From: Bdellovibrio bacteriovorus
GTDB taxonomy: Bacteria; Bdellovibrionota; Bdellovibrionia; Bdellovibrionales; Bdellovibrionaceae
Reading direction: 5' to 3'
Assembly (NCBI RefSeq): GCF_025558485.1
Contig: NZ_CP102930.1
Coordinates: 1,922,001-1,986,000 of the forward strand
DNA length: 64,000 nucleotides
A program made the translations under genes and the position numbers. How positions within the stretch are numbered: position 1 is the stretch's first letter; each line of letters begins with the position of its first letter. Below, piece by piece: positions 26,192 through 35,234 of the stretch. Under the pieces are notes generated by a model. The model saw only the letters and a list, made by a program, of their open reading frames with translations. It had not been told where the DNA came from and searched no databases.

Positions 26192-26316
26192 AATTCTTTA
26201 TTGCGCTGTTAATCGCATCCATTCTGGTTGTTGGCGCTGCTCAAACTGCATACGCTGGCGGAGGTTCTGCCGGTGGTTCAGGCAACCGACCTCCGCACGG
26301 GAATGTTGACAGATAG
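26188..26316 (+). CDS. 42-residue secreted Gly-rich peptide, coupled to the regulator
   Basis: ATG 26188 overlaps the stop of the regulator gene (ATGA). A typical signal peptide (MKFFIALLIASILVVGAAQT, then AYA) is followed by a mature tail of about 19 residues rich in Gly, Ser, Pro and Arg (GGGSAGGSGNRPPHGNVDR). The AYA/GGG boundary is a good signal peptidase I site. The tight coupling to a DNA-binding protein recalls regulator/peptide pairs, but no function is known. It is short, so the call rests on the signal peptide and overlap. Confidence 0.65.
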   Translation: MKFFIALLIASILVVGAAQTAYAGGGSAGGSGNRPPHGNVDR

Positions 26317-26339
26317 GCTGTTGCGTCTGGTGAACGGGT

Positions 26340-27932
26340 TCACTGATTGAATGCCTGCTTGGGGCTGGCTGTGCTTTCCACTTTTATAAATTTCAGTTTC
26401 AGTAAAGAGCTGCTCCACTGCCGGGTTTTATTGGCCAGTGCGATGTCTTCATTCAGACGGTATCCGTAAGAAGGAAATATCTGTCGGATTTTATTTTGCC
26501 ACTCTGTCGTTTGTAGGCGGTCCTTAAAGGACTTCTCGACCAATTTCAGCATGATCGGCGCGGCAGTCGAAGCGCCCGGCGAAGCTCCCAGAAGGGCCGA
26601 CATCGTGCCATCTTCTGATGTTACGACTTCCGTACCGAATTGCAGGATTCCGCCATGTTCTTTGTCTTTTTTGACTATTTGAACCCGCTGTCCCGCGATT
26701 TCCAGCTTCCAATCGTCTTTCTTGGCATTCGGCAGATATTCGCGCAGTGAAGCCACTCGTTCATCGTCACTTAGCAAAAGCTGGCTTATTAAATAACGAG
26801 TCAGTGGAATGTTATCCAGACCGGCGCGGATCATGGGAATCAGATTATGACGATTTAATGCGCGCGGCAGGTCCCACCAGGAACCATTCTTAAGATACTT
26901 GGTTGAAAACGTCGCGAATGGTCCAAACAAAAGGGCTTTTTTCCCATTGATGACTCGCGTGTCCAGATGCGGGACGGACATGGGTGGTGAACCGACAGAG
27001 GCCATGCCATAAACTTTGGCCTGATGTTTTGCGATCAGTTCTGGGTTGGAGGTGACCAGCCATTCACCGCCCACCGGAACACCGCCATAGCCATTGGCTT
27101 CAGGAATGCCGGATTTTTGCAAAAGCTTTAAGGCGCCTCCGCCAGCACCGATAAAGACAAACTTCGCTTTCACAGCACGGGTTGTTTCTGAGCCCAGATC
27201 CCGCACCACGACAGTCCAGCTCATGTCTTCATTGCGTTTTAAGTCGCGCACTTCGTGGCGCAAATTCAAATTTACTGAGGGCTGCGAGATCAGGGATTTA
27301 AACAGTCCTTCGGTCACAGAACCGAAGTTCACATCGGTTCCCAGTTCCATGCGCGTGGCCGCCACTTTTTGATGGGGATCGCGTCCTTCCATAACCAAAG
27401 GAATCCATTCTTTCAGCTTTACAGGGTCTTCAGAATATTCCATGCCTTTAAACAGAGGTTCTTGAGTCAGGGTCGCATGACGTTTTTTCAGATAGCGGAT
27501 GTTGTCATCGCCCCAGACGAAACTCATGTGCGGAACGTTGTTAATAAATGCCGCTGGATCGGGTAGAACTTTTTGTTGAACCTGATAGGCCCAGAACTGT
27601 TTGGAAAGTTCAAAGGATTCATTGATCTCCACGGCCTTTTTGGTGTCGATGCTTCCATCAGATCTTTCCGGGGTGTAATTCAGCTCACAGAAGGCCGAGT
27701 GGCCGGTGCCGGCATTGTTCATGGCCGCCGAGCTTTCCGCAGCCACAGTGCCCAGGCGTTCGTAGATTTCGATACTGGAGTCGGGGGCCAGCTCTTTCAG
27801 TAGCGTTCCCAGGGTGGCGCTCATAATGCCGCCACCAACCAGAACGACATCGACATTTTTCTCAATGGGTGGGGTGGAAGGTGAGCAGGCAATCAGGCTT
27901 AAACATAAGAGAAGAAACAAAAAGTGTTTCAT
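26340..27932 (-). CDS. mqo: Malate:quinone oxidoreductase, with lipoprotein signal
   Basis: FAD enzyme that oxidises malate to oxaloacetate and passes electrons to quinone. The Rossmann motif is VGGGIMSATLG (about aa 32-42). Mqo signatures follow: SSAAMNNAGTGHSA, CELNYTP, VEINESFE, GTDVNFG, FIGAGGGAL, GYGGVPVGGEWL, LLFGPFATFSTK, GGILQFGTEVV and LGASPGASTAAPIML. Length 530 is about 30 longer than typical because of an N-terminal hydrophobic segment ending in LSLIAC (Cys16), a lipobox. That would place it on the outer face of the inner membrane or beyond, whereas Mqo is usually a cytoplasmic-side peripheral protein. It is convergent with the peptide gene. Confidence 0.93.
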   Translation of the reverse strand: MKHFLFLLLCLSLIACSPSTPPIEKNVDVVLVGGGIMSATLGTLLKELAPDSSIEIYERLGTVAAESSAAMNNAGTGHSAFCELNYTPERSDGSIDTKKAVEINESFELSKQFWAYQVQQKVLPDPAAFINNVPHMSFVWGDDNIRYLKKRHATLTQEPLFKGMEYSEDPVKLKEWIPLVMEGRDPHQKVAATRMELGTDVNFGSVTEGLFKSLISQPSVNLNLRHEVRDLKRNEDMSWTVVVRDLGSETTRAVKAKFVFIGAGGGALKLLQKSGIPEANGYGGVPVGGEWLVTSNPELIAKHQAKVYGMASVGSPPMSVPHLDTRVINGKKALLFGPFATFSTKYLKNGSWWDLPRALNRHNLIPMIRAGLDNIPLTRYLISQLLLSDDERVASLREYLPNAKKDDWKLEIAGQRVQIVKKDKEHGGILQFGTEVVTSEDGTMSALLGASPGASTAAPIMLKLVEKSFKDRLQTTEWQNKIRQIFPSYGYRLNEDIALANKTRQWSSSLLKLKFIKVESTASPKQAFNQ

Positions 27933-28046
27933 AGCAAGACCTCTCTGAAGTTTAGAGTTTGTACTGAACAGTAAAACTATAAACCCTTGAGAGTCTATGT
28001 CATGCAGAGGCTCGCTGAAGGGCCCCTGCTTTGCTAAAGGTCAAAT

Positions 28047-28241
28047 CTATTGGCCGTTCATCATATACTTCAAGCCCGTGGGGACGTCTTCAAGAAACAT
28101 AAAGCGTGGATCATGGACAATCCACAGGGCCGAGGCATTTTCAAAGTCGTGTCCGTCGCCGACGTTGCCATTGAGCTTATTGTTTATGGCCCATTTGCCT
28201 GGAGGCGAATTGAACAGACCCATCAATTCTGAGAGAGTCAT
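28047..28241 (-). CDS. Small hypothetical protein (64 aa)
   Basis: The frame encodes an evenly mixed, soluble-looking protein (PGKWAINNKL, DPRFMFLEDVPTGLKYMMNG) of a kind seen in real small proteins, whereas the opposite-strand frame over the same bases is less protein-like. ATG 28241 has no clear ribosome binding site. No signal peptide. No family recognised. Confidence 0.4.
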   Translation of the reverse strand: MTLSELMGLFNSPPGKWAINNKLNGNVGDGHDFENASALWIVHDPRFMFLEDVPTGLKYMMNGQ

Positions 28242-28366
28242 ATTTAGTTTATCGGAAATCAGAATTTCACTCTAAAGACAGGAGTGTGTCAGAGTGTTCC
28301 CTAAAAAAAGCTAGAGAATGAATTGGCAGGAAAACTGTTTAAGGTGTGGCCTATATTTGGCGGAAC

Positions 28367-28423
28367 GGGCTAAATTGAGGCGTTGCAAATACGATACTTT
28401 GCAACGCTTTACATATTTAGCCC
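28367..28423. repeat. Nested inverted repeat (cruciform-like stem)
   Basis: The outer arms GGGCTAAAT (28367-28375) and ATTTAGCCC (28415-28423) enclose inner arms GCGTTGCAAA (28380-28389) and TTTGCAACGC (28398-28407), all perfect, with unpaired TGAG and TTTACAT between the two stems and an eight-base loop. It lies directly after the stop of the leftward PhnB-like gene. It lacks a T tract on either side, so it may be a factor-assisted terminator, an RNA-stabilising stem or a mobile palindrome. Confidence 0.8.
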
Positions 28424-28437
28424 TTCGAGGGCGGGGC

Positions 28438-28911
28438 TTAGATTGCGGCCTTAAGTTTCGCAATATCAATTTTCTTCATCGTCATCATGGCGTCAAAGGC
28501 TTTTTTCGCCTTCGCCGGATCGGAACTGGTGGTAAGTTCCAGCAGAATTCGGGGCGTGATTTGCCAGGAAAATCCCCAGCGATCCTTGCACCATCCGCAG
28601 TCGCTTTCCATCCCGCCGTTGTTGACGATGGCATTCCAGTAGTGATCGGTTTCTTCCTGTGTTTCAGTCACCACCATAAAGCTAACAGATTCGTTGGGTT
28701 TAAAAATCGGCCCGCCATTCAGACCCACAAACTTTCGTCCCAGCACTGTGAACTCGACGGTCAGTTCTGTGTCCGCTTTACCGCCGGGGAAGTCGCCGGG
28801 AGCTTTATTGACCTTGCCAACGCTGCTGTCGGGAAATGTTTTTGCATAGAAGCTGGCGGCTTTGCTGGCTTCGCCGTGGTCAAACCAAACGCAGGTGATA
28901 AGTTCTGCCAT
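28438..28911 (-). CDS. PhnB-like VOC family protein
   Basis: A glyoxalase/bleomycin-fold protein of the PhnB type (often misnamed 3-demethylubiquinone methyltransferase, PF06983). Typical features are [22 protein letters not shown] at the N-terminus, [15 protein letters not shown], and the C-terminal half with [17 protein letters not shown]. The VOC metal ligands are not fully preserved, so enzymatic activity is unsure. Length 157 is typical. Cytoplasmic; monocistronic. Confidence 0.88.
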   Translation of the reverse strand: MAELITCVWFDHGEASKAASFYAKTFPDSSVGKVNKAPGDFPGGKADTELTVEFTVLGRKFVGLNGGPIFKPNESVSFMVVTETQEETDHYWNAIVNNGGMESDCGWCKDRWGFSWQITPRILLELTTSSDPAKAKKAFDAMMTMKKIDIAKLKAAI

Positions 28912-29220
28912 CGTATTTCTCCAGTCGTGTTTGGGATTAAAATGAAATTTTATCGGACATCAGGCCGGGAGTCAGCCCGCAAATAACCATCTGCCGGACA
29001 ACACGTCACAATCTTGCAACCTGCTAGCCCTCGCTTTCCCAGAGGGAGGCATGGTGATTGATCACCGATGAAAAGGCCTGTTTGGGGGTTAGACAAGGCC
29101 CGAGCTGTGTCATGGGTGGGGGAACGATATGTGACGCAATGCCAAAACACAGGTGGAGGTCTGAAAAGGGGGCATCTCTGCGTGCAAGTTCCTTAAAAAG
29201 CTGATAGTTATTAAGGACCT
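28912..29220 (+). other. Leader region upstream of ileS
   Basis: 309 bases without a supported gene; a 66-codon leftward frame here has no ribosome binding site. Short stems are CCCTC...GAGGG near 29030-29048 and GGTGA-TTGA-TCACC at 29053-29066. AAGGA precedes the ileS start. I see neither a T-box specifier arrangement nor a terminator. Confidence 0.45.
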
Positions 29221-32200
29221 ATGACAAATGCAAATAACACCCGCACCAATCCTTATTCCTCAGTAAAACCCGATGTCCAGCTAGCCAAGCAGGAAGAATC
29301 CATTTTGGATTTTTGGGATCAGGAAAAGATTTTTGCGCGTTCTTTGGAACCGCAAGGTAAGAAGACTTACAGTTTCTATGATGGTCCTCCCTTTGCGACG
29401 GGTCTTCCGCACTATGGTCATTTGCTGGCAGGTGTGTTGAAAGACGTTGTGCCTCGTTACTGGACGATGAAGGGCTACACCGTGCCTCGTCGTTTCGGTT
29501 GGGACTGTCACGGTCTTCCGGTGGAATACGAAATCAACAAGACTCATAAAATTGAAAGCCGTAAAGACGTTCTAAAAATGGGCGTGGCTAATTACAACGA
29601 TGCCTGCCGTTCGATTGTAAAAAGATATTCCACCGAGTGGAAAACCACAGTTCGTAGGGTGGGTCGCTGGGTGGATATGGAAAATCCGTACTTCACCATG
29701 GACGTGTCTTTCATGCAGTCCGTGTGGTGGGTGTTCCAGCAGTTGTTTAACAAGGGCCTGATCTATGAAGGCTACAAAGTGGTTCCATACTCTGTGGGGA
29801 TTTCCACTTCGCTTTCCAACTTTGAAGCCAATCAAAACTACAAAATGGTGCAGGACCCTGCGATCACCGTGATGTTCAAGCTGGTGAATCAACCGGACAC
29901 AGCGGTGATGGCATGGACGACAACCCCTTGGACTTTGCCGTCGAATCTGGCGTTGGCAGTAGGTCTTGATATTGACTATGTGAAGGTTCTGGAAAAGGCC
30001 ACAGGTCGCAAGCTGATCATGGCGCAGGCTTTGTTGTCCTCTGTCTTCAAAAAAGCAGAAGAGGAAGTTGAAGTTTTGCAAATGATGAAAGGCAAAGAGC
30101 TTGTCGGTCTGACTTACGAGCCTTTGTTCCCGTACTTCGGTGATCGCGCGGATAAGGGCGCATTCCGTATTATTTCCTCTGAACACGTAACCACGGAAAG
30201 TGGTACGGGTGTGGTGCACATGGCGCCAGCCTTCGGGGAAGAGGATTATTATGCCTGTGCCAAGGCGGGAATCCCGATGGTGAATCCAGTGGATGATGAT
30301 GGCATGTTCACATCTGAAGTTCCTGATTATGCCGGCAAGCGCGTGAAGGAAGCGGATAAGGATATTATCGCGGACCTTAAAAAACGCGGCAGCCTGTTTA
30401 AGCAGGACACGATTCAGCATAGTTACCCGTTCTGCTATCGTTCCGATACGCCGCTGATCTATCGTGCGGTGTCTTCGTGGTTCGTGGCTGTTGAGAAAAT
30501 CAAAGAAGAACTGATCGCGAATAACAAGCAAACCACCTGGGTTCCGGATCATCTTCGTGATGGACGTTTTGGAAACTGGCTGGAAGGCGCCCGTGACTGG
30601 GCGATTTCGCGCAACCGTTTCTGGGGAACGCCACTGCCGATCTGGAGAAATCCAGAGGGCGAAGTGATCTGTGTAGGGTCCCGCTCCGAGCTTGAAAAGC
30701 TATCCGGCCAGAAGATCGACGATTTACATATCGAGTTTGTGGATCAAATCACCATTCCGTCGCCAACAGGGAAATCCCCGTTGAAGCGCGTGGATGGTGT
30801 TTTGGATTGCTGGTTTGAATCCGGTTCCATGCCATACGCGCAGTGGGGCTATCCGGAAACTTCTGTGGAAGATTTCAAAAAAGCCTTCCCGGCGGATTTC
30901 ATCGCAGAAGGTCTGGATCAGACCCGCGGTTGGTTCTACACGTTGTCGATCATCGGAACAGCCCTGTTCAATCAAGCACCATTCAAAAATGTGGTGGTGA
31001 ATGGTCTGGTGTTGGCTGAAGACGGACGTAAGATGTCCAAGTCCTTGAAAAACTACCCAGACCCTATGGAAGTTCTGAATCAGCACGGTGCGGATGCTTT
31101 GCGCCTGTACCTGATTGATTCTCCTGTCGTGAAAGCGCAGGAATTGAAGTTCTCTGAAAAAGGTGTTTACGACATCGTTCGTAAGATTTTGCTCAGATGG
31201 TGGAACTCGTATTCCTTCTTTGCCAATTACGCCAATATCGATGGCTTTGTTCCTAAAGGGGATGCGAAGAAGTCACCGAACATTCTAGACCAGTGGGTTC
31301 TGTCCCGCTTAAACGGACTGATCGCCAATACTCACAAGGAAATGGACGCTTATCGTTTGTATAACGTGGTCCCTCACTTGCTTCAGTTCATCGAGGACTT
31401 GACGAACACCTACATTCGCTTCAACAGAAGTCTGTTCTGGCAGGATGGGATGCCGGAAACCAAACGCTATGCTTATGAAACTTTGCACGAAGTTTTGACG
31501 ACATTGTCGCGTTTGATGGCGCCATTTGCGCCGTTCATGTCCGAAGTGACTTATAAGAACCTGGCGCAGGTTCTGCCAAATAAGAAAGACTCTGTGCACT
31601 TGGAAAGCTTCCCGGAAGCGGATCTTTCCCTGCTTCGTCCGGAATTGGAAGAAGCAGTGAAGGCGATGGACACTTTGGTGACTTTGGGGCGTAACCACCG
31701 TGAAAAAATCGGTGTGAAGGCCAAGATTCCACTGAATGAAATCAAAATCATCCACAGAAGTGCCGCACTTTTAGAAACATTGAAAAAGTTTGAGCCGTTC
31801 TTCGTGGACGAGCTGAATTTCCGCAAAGTGGTTTACAACGCCAACGAAGATCAGTTCGTGCAAGTCACTGCCAAAGCGAACTTCCCAGTCTTGGGTAAAC
31901 GTCTGGGGCCTAAGATGAAGGCGGTGGGCGCCGGGATTCAGAAGCTTTCTTTGGAAAGTCTGCTGAAGCTTGAAAACGGTGAAGCGGTTCTGGTGGAAGG
32001 TGAAGAAATTCAGCTTTCTGATGTGGAAATCCGTCGTGCGCCGAAGGGTGATAACACGAATCTTTCCGTGCATCAGATTGTTTCCATCGAAGTGGACCCG
32101 ACCGTGACCGCAGAACAGGAACGTGAAGGTCTGGCGCGTGAAATCATGCGCAAGATTCAGGTGGCGCGTAAAACAGCGGACTTCCAGATGGATGACAAGA

Positions 32201-32397
32201 TCACTCTGAATATCGCCTGTGATGGCGCTTTGTTGGAGGCTTTGGAGGCTCATAAAGACATGATCACTTCCGAAACTTTGACGAAGAATCTGAACATCAT
32301 TAATTTGGCAGCAGAGCCGACCGGCAAGCACACTGAAACGTCCGACATCGACGGTCAGGTGATTAAAATCGGTGTGACCAGTCTTCCACGTTCATAA
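29221..32397 (+). CDS. ileS: Isoleucyl-tRNA synthetase, type 2 (eukaryote-like)
   Basis: Class I synthetase charging tRNA-Ile. The HIGH motif is HYGH (aa 64-67) in PPFATGLPHYGHLLAG, and RFGWDCHGLPVEYEI follows. The editing domain (CP1) holds MAWTTTPWTLPSNLAL and GTGVVHMAPAFGEEDY. DWAISRNRFWGTPLPIW, GLDQTRGWFY and KMSKS (604-608) come next, and an anticodon-binding region fills the rest. At 1058 aa with this HYGH context it is IleRS2, the form related to eukaryotic enzymes and generally less sensitive to mupirocin. No C-terminal zinc motif like that of type 1 is seen. Its stop overlaps the trmO start by one base (TAATG). Confidence 0.97.
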   Translation: MTNANNTRTNPYSSVKPDVQLAKQEESILDFWDQEKIFARSLEPQGKKTYSFYDGPPFATGLPHYGHLLAGVLKDVVPRYWTMKGYTVPRRFGWDCHGLPVEYEINKTHKIESRKDVLKMGVANYNDACRSIVKRYSTEWKTTVRRVGRWVDMENPYFTMDVSFMQSVWWVFQQLFNKGLIYEGYKVVPYSVGISTSLSNFEANQNYKMVQDPAITVMFKLVNQPDTAVMAWTTTPWTLPSNLALAVGLDIDYVKVLEKATGRKLIMAQALLSSVFKKAEEEVEVLQMMKGKELVGLTYEPLFPYFGDRADKGAFRIISSEHVTTESGTGVVHMAPAFGEEDYYACAKAGIPMVNPVDDDGMFTSEVPDYAGKRVKEADKDIIADLKKRGSLFKQDTIQHSYPFCYRSDTPLIYRAVSSWFVAVEKIKEELIANNKQTTWVPDHLRDGRFGNWLEGARDWAISRNRFWGTPLPIWRNPEGEVICVGSRSELEKLSGQKIDDLHIEFVDQITIPSPTGKSPLKRVDGVLDCWFESGSMPYAQWGYPETSVEDFKKAFPADFIAEGLDQTRGWFYTLSIIGTALFNQAPFKNVVVNGLVLAEDGRKMSKSLKNYPDPMEVLNQHGADALRLYLIDSPVVKAQELKFSEKGVYDIVRKILLRWWNSYSFFANYANIDGFVPKGDAKKSPNILDQWVLSRLNGLIANTHKEMDAYRLYNVVPHLLQFIEDLTNTYIRFNRSLFWQDGMPETKRYAYETLHEVLTTLSRLMAPFAPFMSEVTYKNLAQVLPNKKDSVHLESFPEADLSLLRPELEEAVKAMDTLVTLGRNHREKIGVKAKIPLNEIKIIHRSAALLETLKKFEPFFVDELNFRKVVYNANEDQFVQVTAKANFPVLGKRLGPKMKAVGAGIQKLSLESLLKLENGEAVLVEGEEIQLSDVEIRRAPKGDNTNLSVHQIVSIEVDPTVTAEQEREGLAREIMRKIQVARKTADFQMDDKITLNIACDGALLEALEAHKDMITSETLTKNLNIINLAAEPTGKHTETSDIDGQVIKIGVTSLPRS

Positions 32398-33143
32398 TGA
32401 ATAAGTGGGGGGATGTTTTTGAGTTTTCTGCCATCGGGCAGGTGAAGACACCGTTTAAAGACAGATTCGGTGTTCCTCGCCAGCCGGGCCTGGCTTCCAA
32501 CGCGAAAGGGGTGATTAAGCTTCATCCTGATCCAAATTTGAAAACAGCCTTACGCAGTCTTGAGGAATTCACGCATCTGTGGATTGTTTTTGTCTTTCAC
32601 GATCATGGTGGCAAAAGCTGGAAGCCCAGCATTCGTCCGCCACGCTTGGGTGGAAATCGCAAGGTCGGTGTTCTGGCGTCGCGTTCCCCGCATCGTCCCA
32701 ATCCTATTGGTTTGTCAGTGGTGACTATCGAAAAGATTGATCTGGAGGCCGCAGGAGGGCCGGAGATTCATGTTGCGGGCGTGGATCTGATTGATGGAAC
32801 TCCGGTTTTGGATATTAAACCTTATATTGCCTATGCGGATTCGGTTCCCGAAGCGGGGGCGGGTTGGGCAGCAGAGCCGATTCCCCGATATCCGGTCCTG
32901 TTTTCTGAAAAAGCTGAAACAGAAATTCAACAGCGCGACCCGGCTGGTGAAGACAATCTGAAGGCGCTGATTATCGAAGTGATCGAGCTTGATCCGCGAC
33001 CGGCATTTCAAAAGCGCCAATCACCGCCGTCAGAGCAGAAATCCTGGGGCTTACGCTACGGCATGGACATTCTTGGGCACGATGTAAAGTATGAAATCAC
33101 CGAATCAGGATTTGTGATTTACGATATTTTGGATCTGAAATAA
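32397..33143 (+). CDS. trmO: tRNA (adenine-N6) methyltransferase TrmO
   Basis: The TsaA/YaeB/TrmO family uses SAM to methylate N6 of t6A37 in tRNA-Thr. The beta-barrel catalytic domain shows FSAIGQVKTPF, FGVPRQPG, FTHLWIVFVFH, the SAM-binding RSPHRPNPIGLS and DGTPVLDIKPYIAYAD. A smaller C-terminal domain (about 150-248) follows, giving the length of E. coli YaeB. It is translationally coupled to ileS, so a tRNA modification gene shares a transcript with a synthetase. Confidence 0.93.
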   Translation: MNKWGDVFEFSAIGQVKTPFKDRFGVPRQPGLASNAKGVIKLHPDPNLKTALRSLEEFTHLWIVFVFHDHGGKSWKPSIRPPRLGGNRKVGVLASRSPHRPNPIGLSVVTIEKIDLEAAGGPEIHVAGVDLIDGTPVLDIKPYIAYADSVPEAGAGWAAEPIPRYPVLFSEKAETEIQQRDPAGEDNLKALIIEVIELDPRPAFQKRQSPPSEQKSWGLRYGMDILGHDVKYEITESGFVIYDILDLK

Positions 33144-33215
33144 CACCTTCTAATACTGGACTTTGCTGCCAAGTTATTTGAAATCAAAAATCTTTACCGG
33201 CAAGATGATGGTAAG

Positions 33216-33236
33216 AAGTTTCCATGAAGGAAACTT
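33216..33236 (+). promoter_or_regulatory. Hairpin just before the ribosome binding site of the protease gene
   Basis: AAGTTTCC, loop ATGAA, GGAAACTT: a perfect 8-bp stem ending one or two bases before AAAGGAAG, the ribosome binding site for GTG 33249. It may protect or expose the translation start. Confidence 0.5.
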
Positions 33237-33248
33237 AAAGGAAGCATC

Positions 33249-34133
33249 GTGAAAAGGAATTCGTTCGTTGCGGCTTTGTCAGTGGCATTTGCAGCCACCC
33301 TGTCTGTGGGCTTCGTATCAGTCACACCAAAAGTTATTTATGGTGAAGACAATCGTGTGGATGTCTATCAAGTGCAGCGCGAGGACATTCGTCAGCTTGC
33401 CGATTCCACACTGGCCCTGATTCCTAAAAAAGACCTCTACGATAATCGCAAGGATGGTTTCACCCATAAACCCACCAAGTACGGGTGGGAGCGCGAACTT
33501 TGTTCGGATGAAGCCTTTTTTGAACAGCCAACTTCGGCAAATTGTTCCGGATCACTGGTGGGTACAGACTTGATCGCCACGGCCGGGCACTGTGTGAAAA
33601 GCACCGCAGACTGTAAGACGTATTCCTTTGTTTTTGGTTATCGCATGAAGGATGAGCAGACGGCGCCTCTGACATCGATGTATGATGACGTCTATGGTTG
33701 TAAAGAACTGGTGTATCGCGAATATTCCTCCAAGCAGGATTATGCTTTGATTCGTTTGGATCGTCCGGTGGTAAATCGGACGCCTGTGCGTTTGCAGAAG
33801 GGTTCTGTGAATCCTGGGGATGAGTTGTTTGTGATTGGTCACCCGGCGGGATTGCCAACGAAGGTGGCGGCAGGAGCGCATGTGCGCTCTGTATCGCAGG
33901 GATTCTTTACGGCCAATCTGGATACTTATGGCGGGAACTCCGGTTCTGCTGTGTTTAATGCACGCACGAACGAAGTTGTGGGTATTCTTGTTCGTGGAGA
34001 GATGGACTTTGATTACGACAGCCAGCGTTCCTGCAATATGAGCTATCATTGTCAGGATGAGGATTGTCGTGGTGAGGATGTGACAGATATTTCGTTCGTC
34101 ATCCGGGCTTTGGAAAGAGTCAAAGGTCGTTAA
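33249..34133 (+). CDS. Secreted trypsin-like serine protease (S1)
   Basis: GTG start with AAAGGAAG upstream. A hydrophobic signal sequence spans about aa 8-26. The triad is His114 (TAGHC), Asp164 (DYALIRL) and Ser231 (GGNSGSAVF). NCSGSLVG and GHPAGLP place it near the glutamyl endopeptidase/V8 branch of S1. Eight or more cysteines, including a cluster near the C-terminus (SCNMSYHC, EDCRGED), suggest several disulfides. The residues between signal and catalytic domain (about 27-90) may be a propeptide. Secreted or periplasmic; role in predation is inference. Confidence 0.92.
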   Translation: MKRNSFVAALSVAFAATLSVGFVSVTPKVIYGEDNRVDVYQVQREDIRQLADSTLALIPKKDLYDNRKDGFTHKPTKYGWERELCSDEAFFEQPTSANCSGSLVGTDLIATAGHCVKSTADCKTYSFVFGYRMKDEQTAPLTSMYDDVYGCKELVYREYSSKQDYALIRLDRPVVNRTPVRLQKGSVNPGDELFVIGHPAGLPTKVAAGAHVRSVSQGFFTANLDTYGGNSGSAVFNARTNEVVGILVRGEMDFDYDSQRSCNMSYHCQDEDCRGEDVTDISFVIRALERVKGR

Positions 34134-34159
34134 AAGAAGTCTATAGTTATTTGAAATAA

Positions 34160-34192
34160 AAAAAGCCCCGTTGTTTAAAAACGGGGCTTTTT
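34160..34192. terminator. Bidirectional terminator between protease and kdsA
   Basis: AAAAAGCCCCGTT and AACGGGGCTTTTT form a perfect 13-bp stem around GTTTAAA, with T tracts on both strands. It serves the rightward protease gene and the leftward kdsA. Confidence 0.95.
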
Positions 34193-34196
34193 GTTT

Positions 34197-35162
<966 letters not shown>

Positions 35163-35234
35163 TTATTGGCAAAAATGGCGGTGCAGCCTTTTCAATCATG
35201 CGGGGATGGTTTTTTCTAGTCAGAGGAGGTGCTT

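Noticed and set aside
28050..28232. Rightward frame opposite the 64-residue hypothetical protein
   Set aside because: Shadow of the leftward frame; the leftward version reads more like a real protein.
28950..29150. 66-codon leftward frame in the ileS leader
   Set aside because: No ribosome binding site; composition not protein-like; lies in a leader region for a rightward gene.
28912..29220. Possible T-box riboswitch before ileS
   Set aside because: No specifier loop, T-box sequence or terminator/antiterminator pair can be seen; T-boxes are also rare in proteobacteria.
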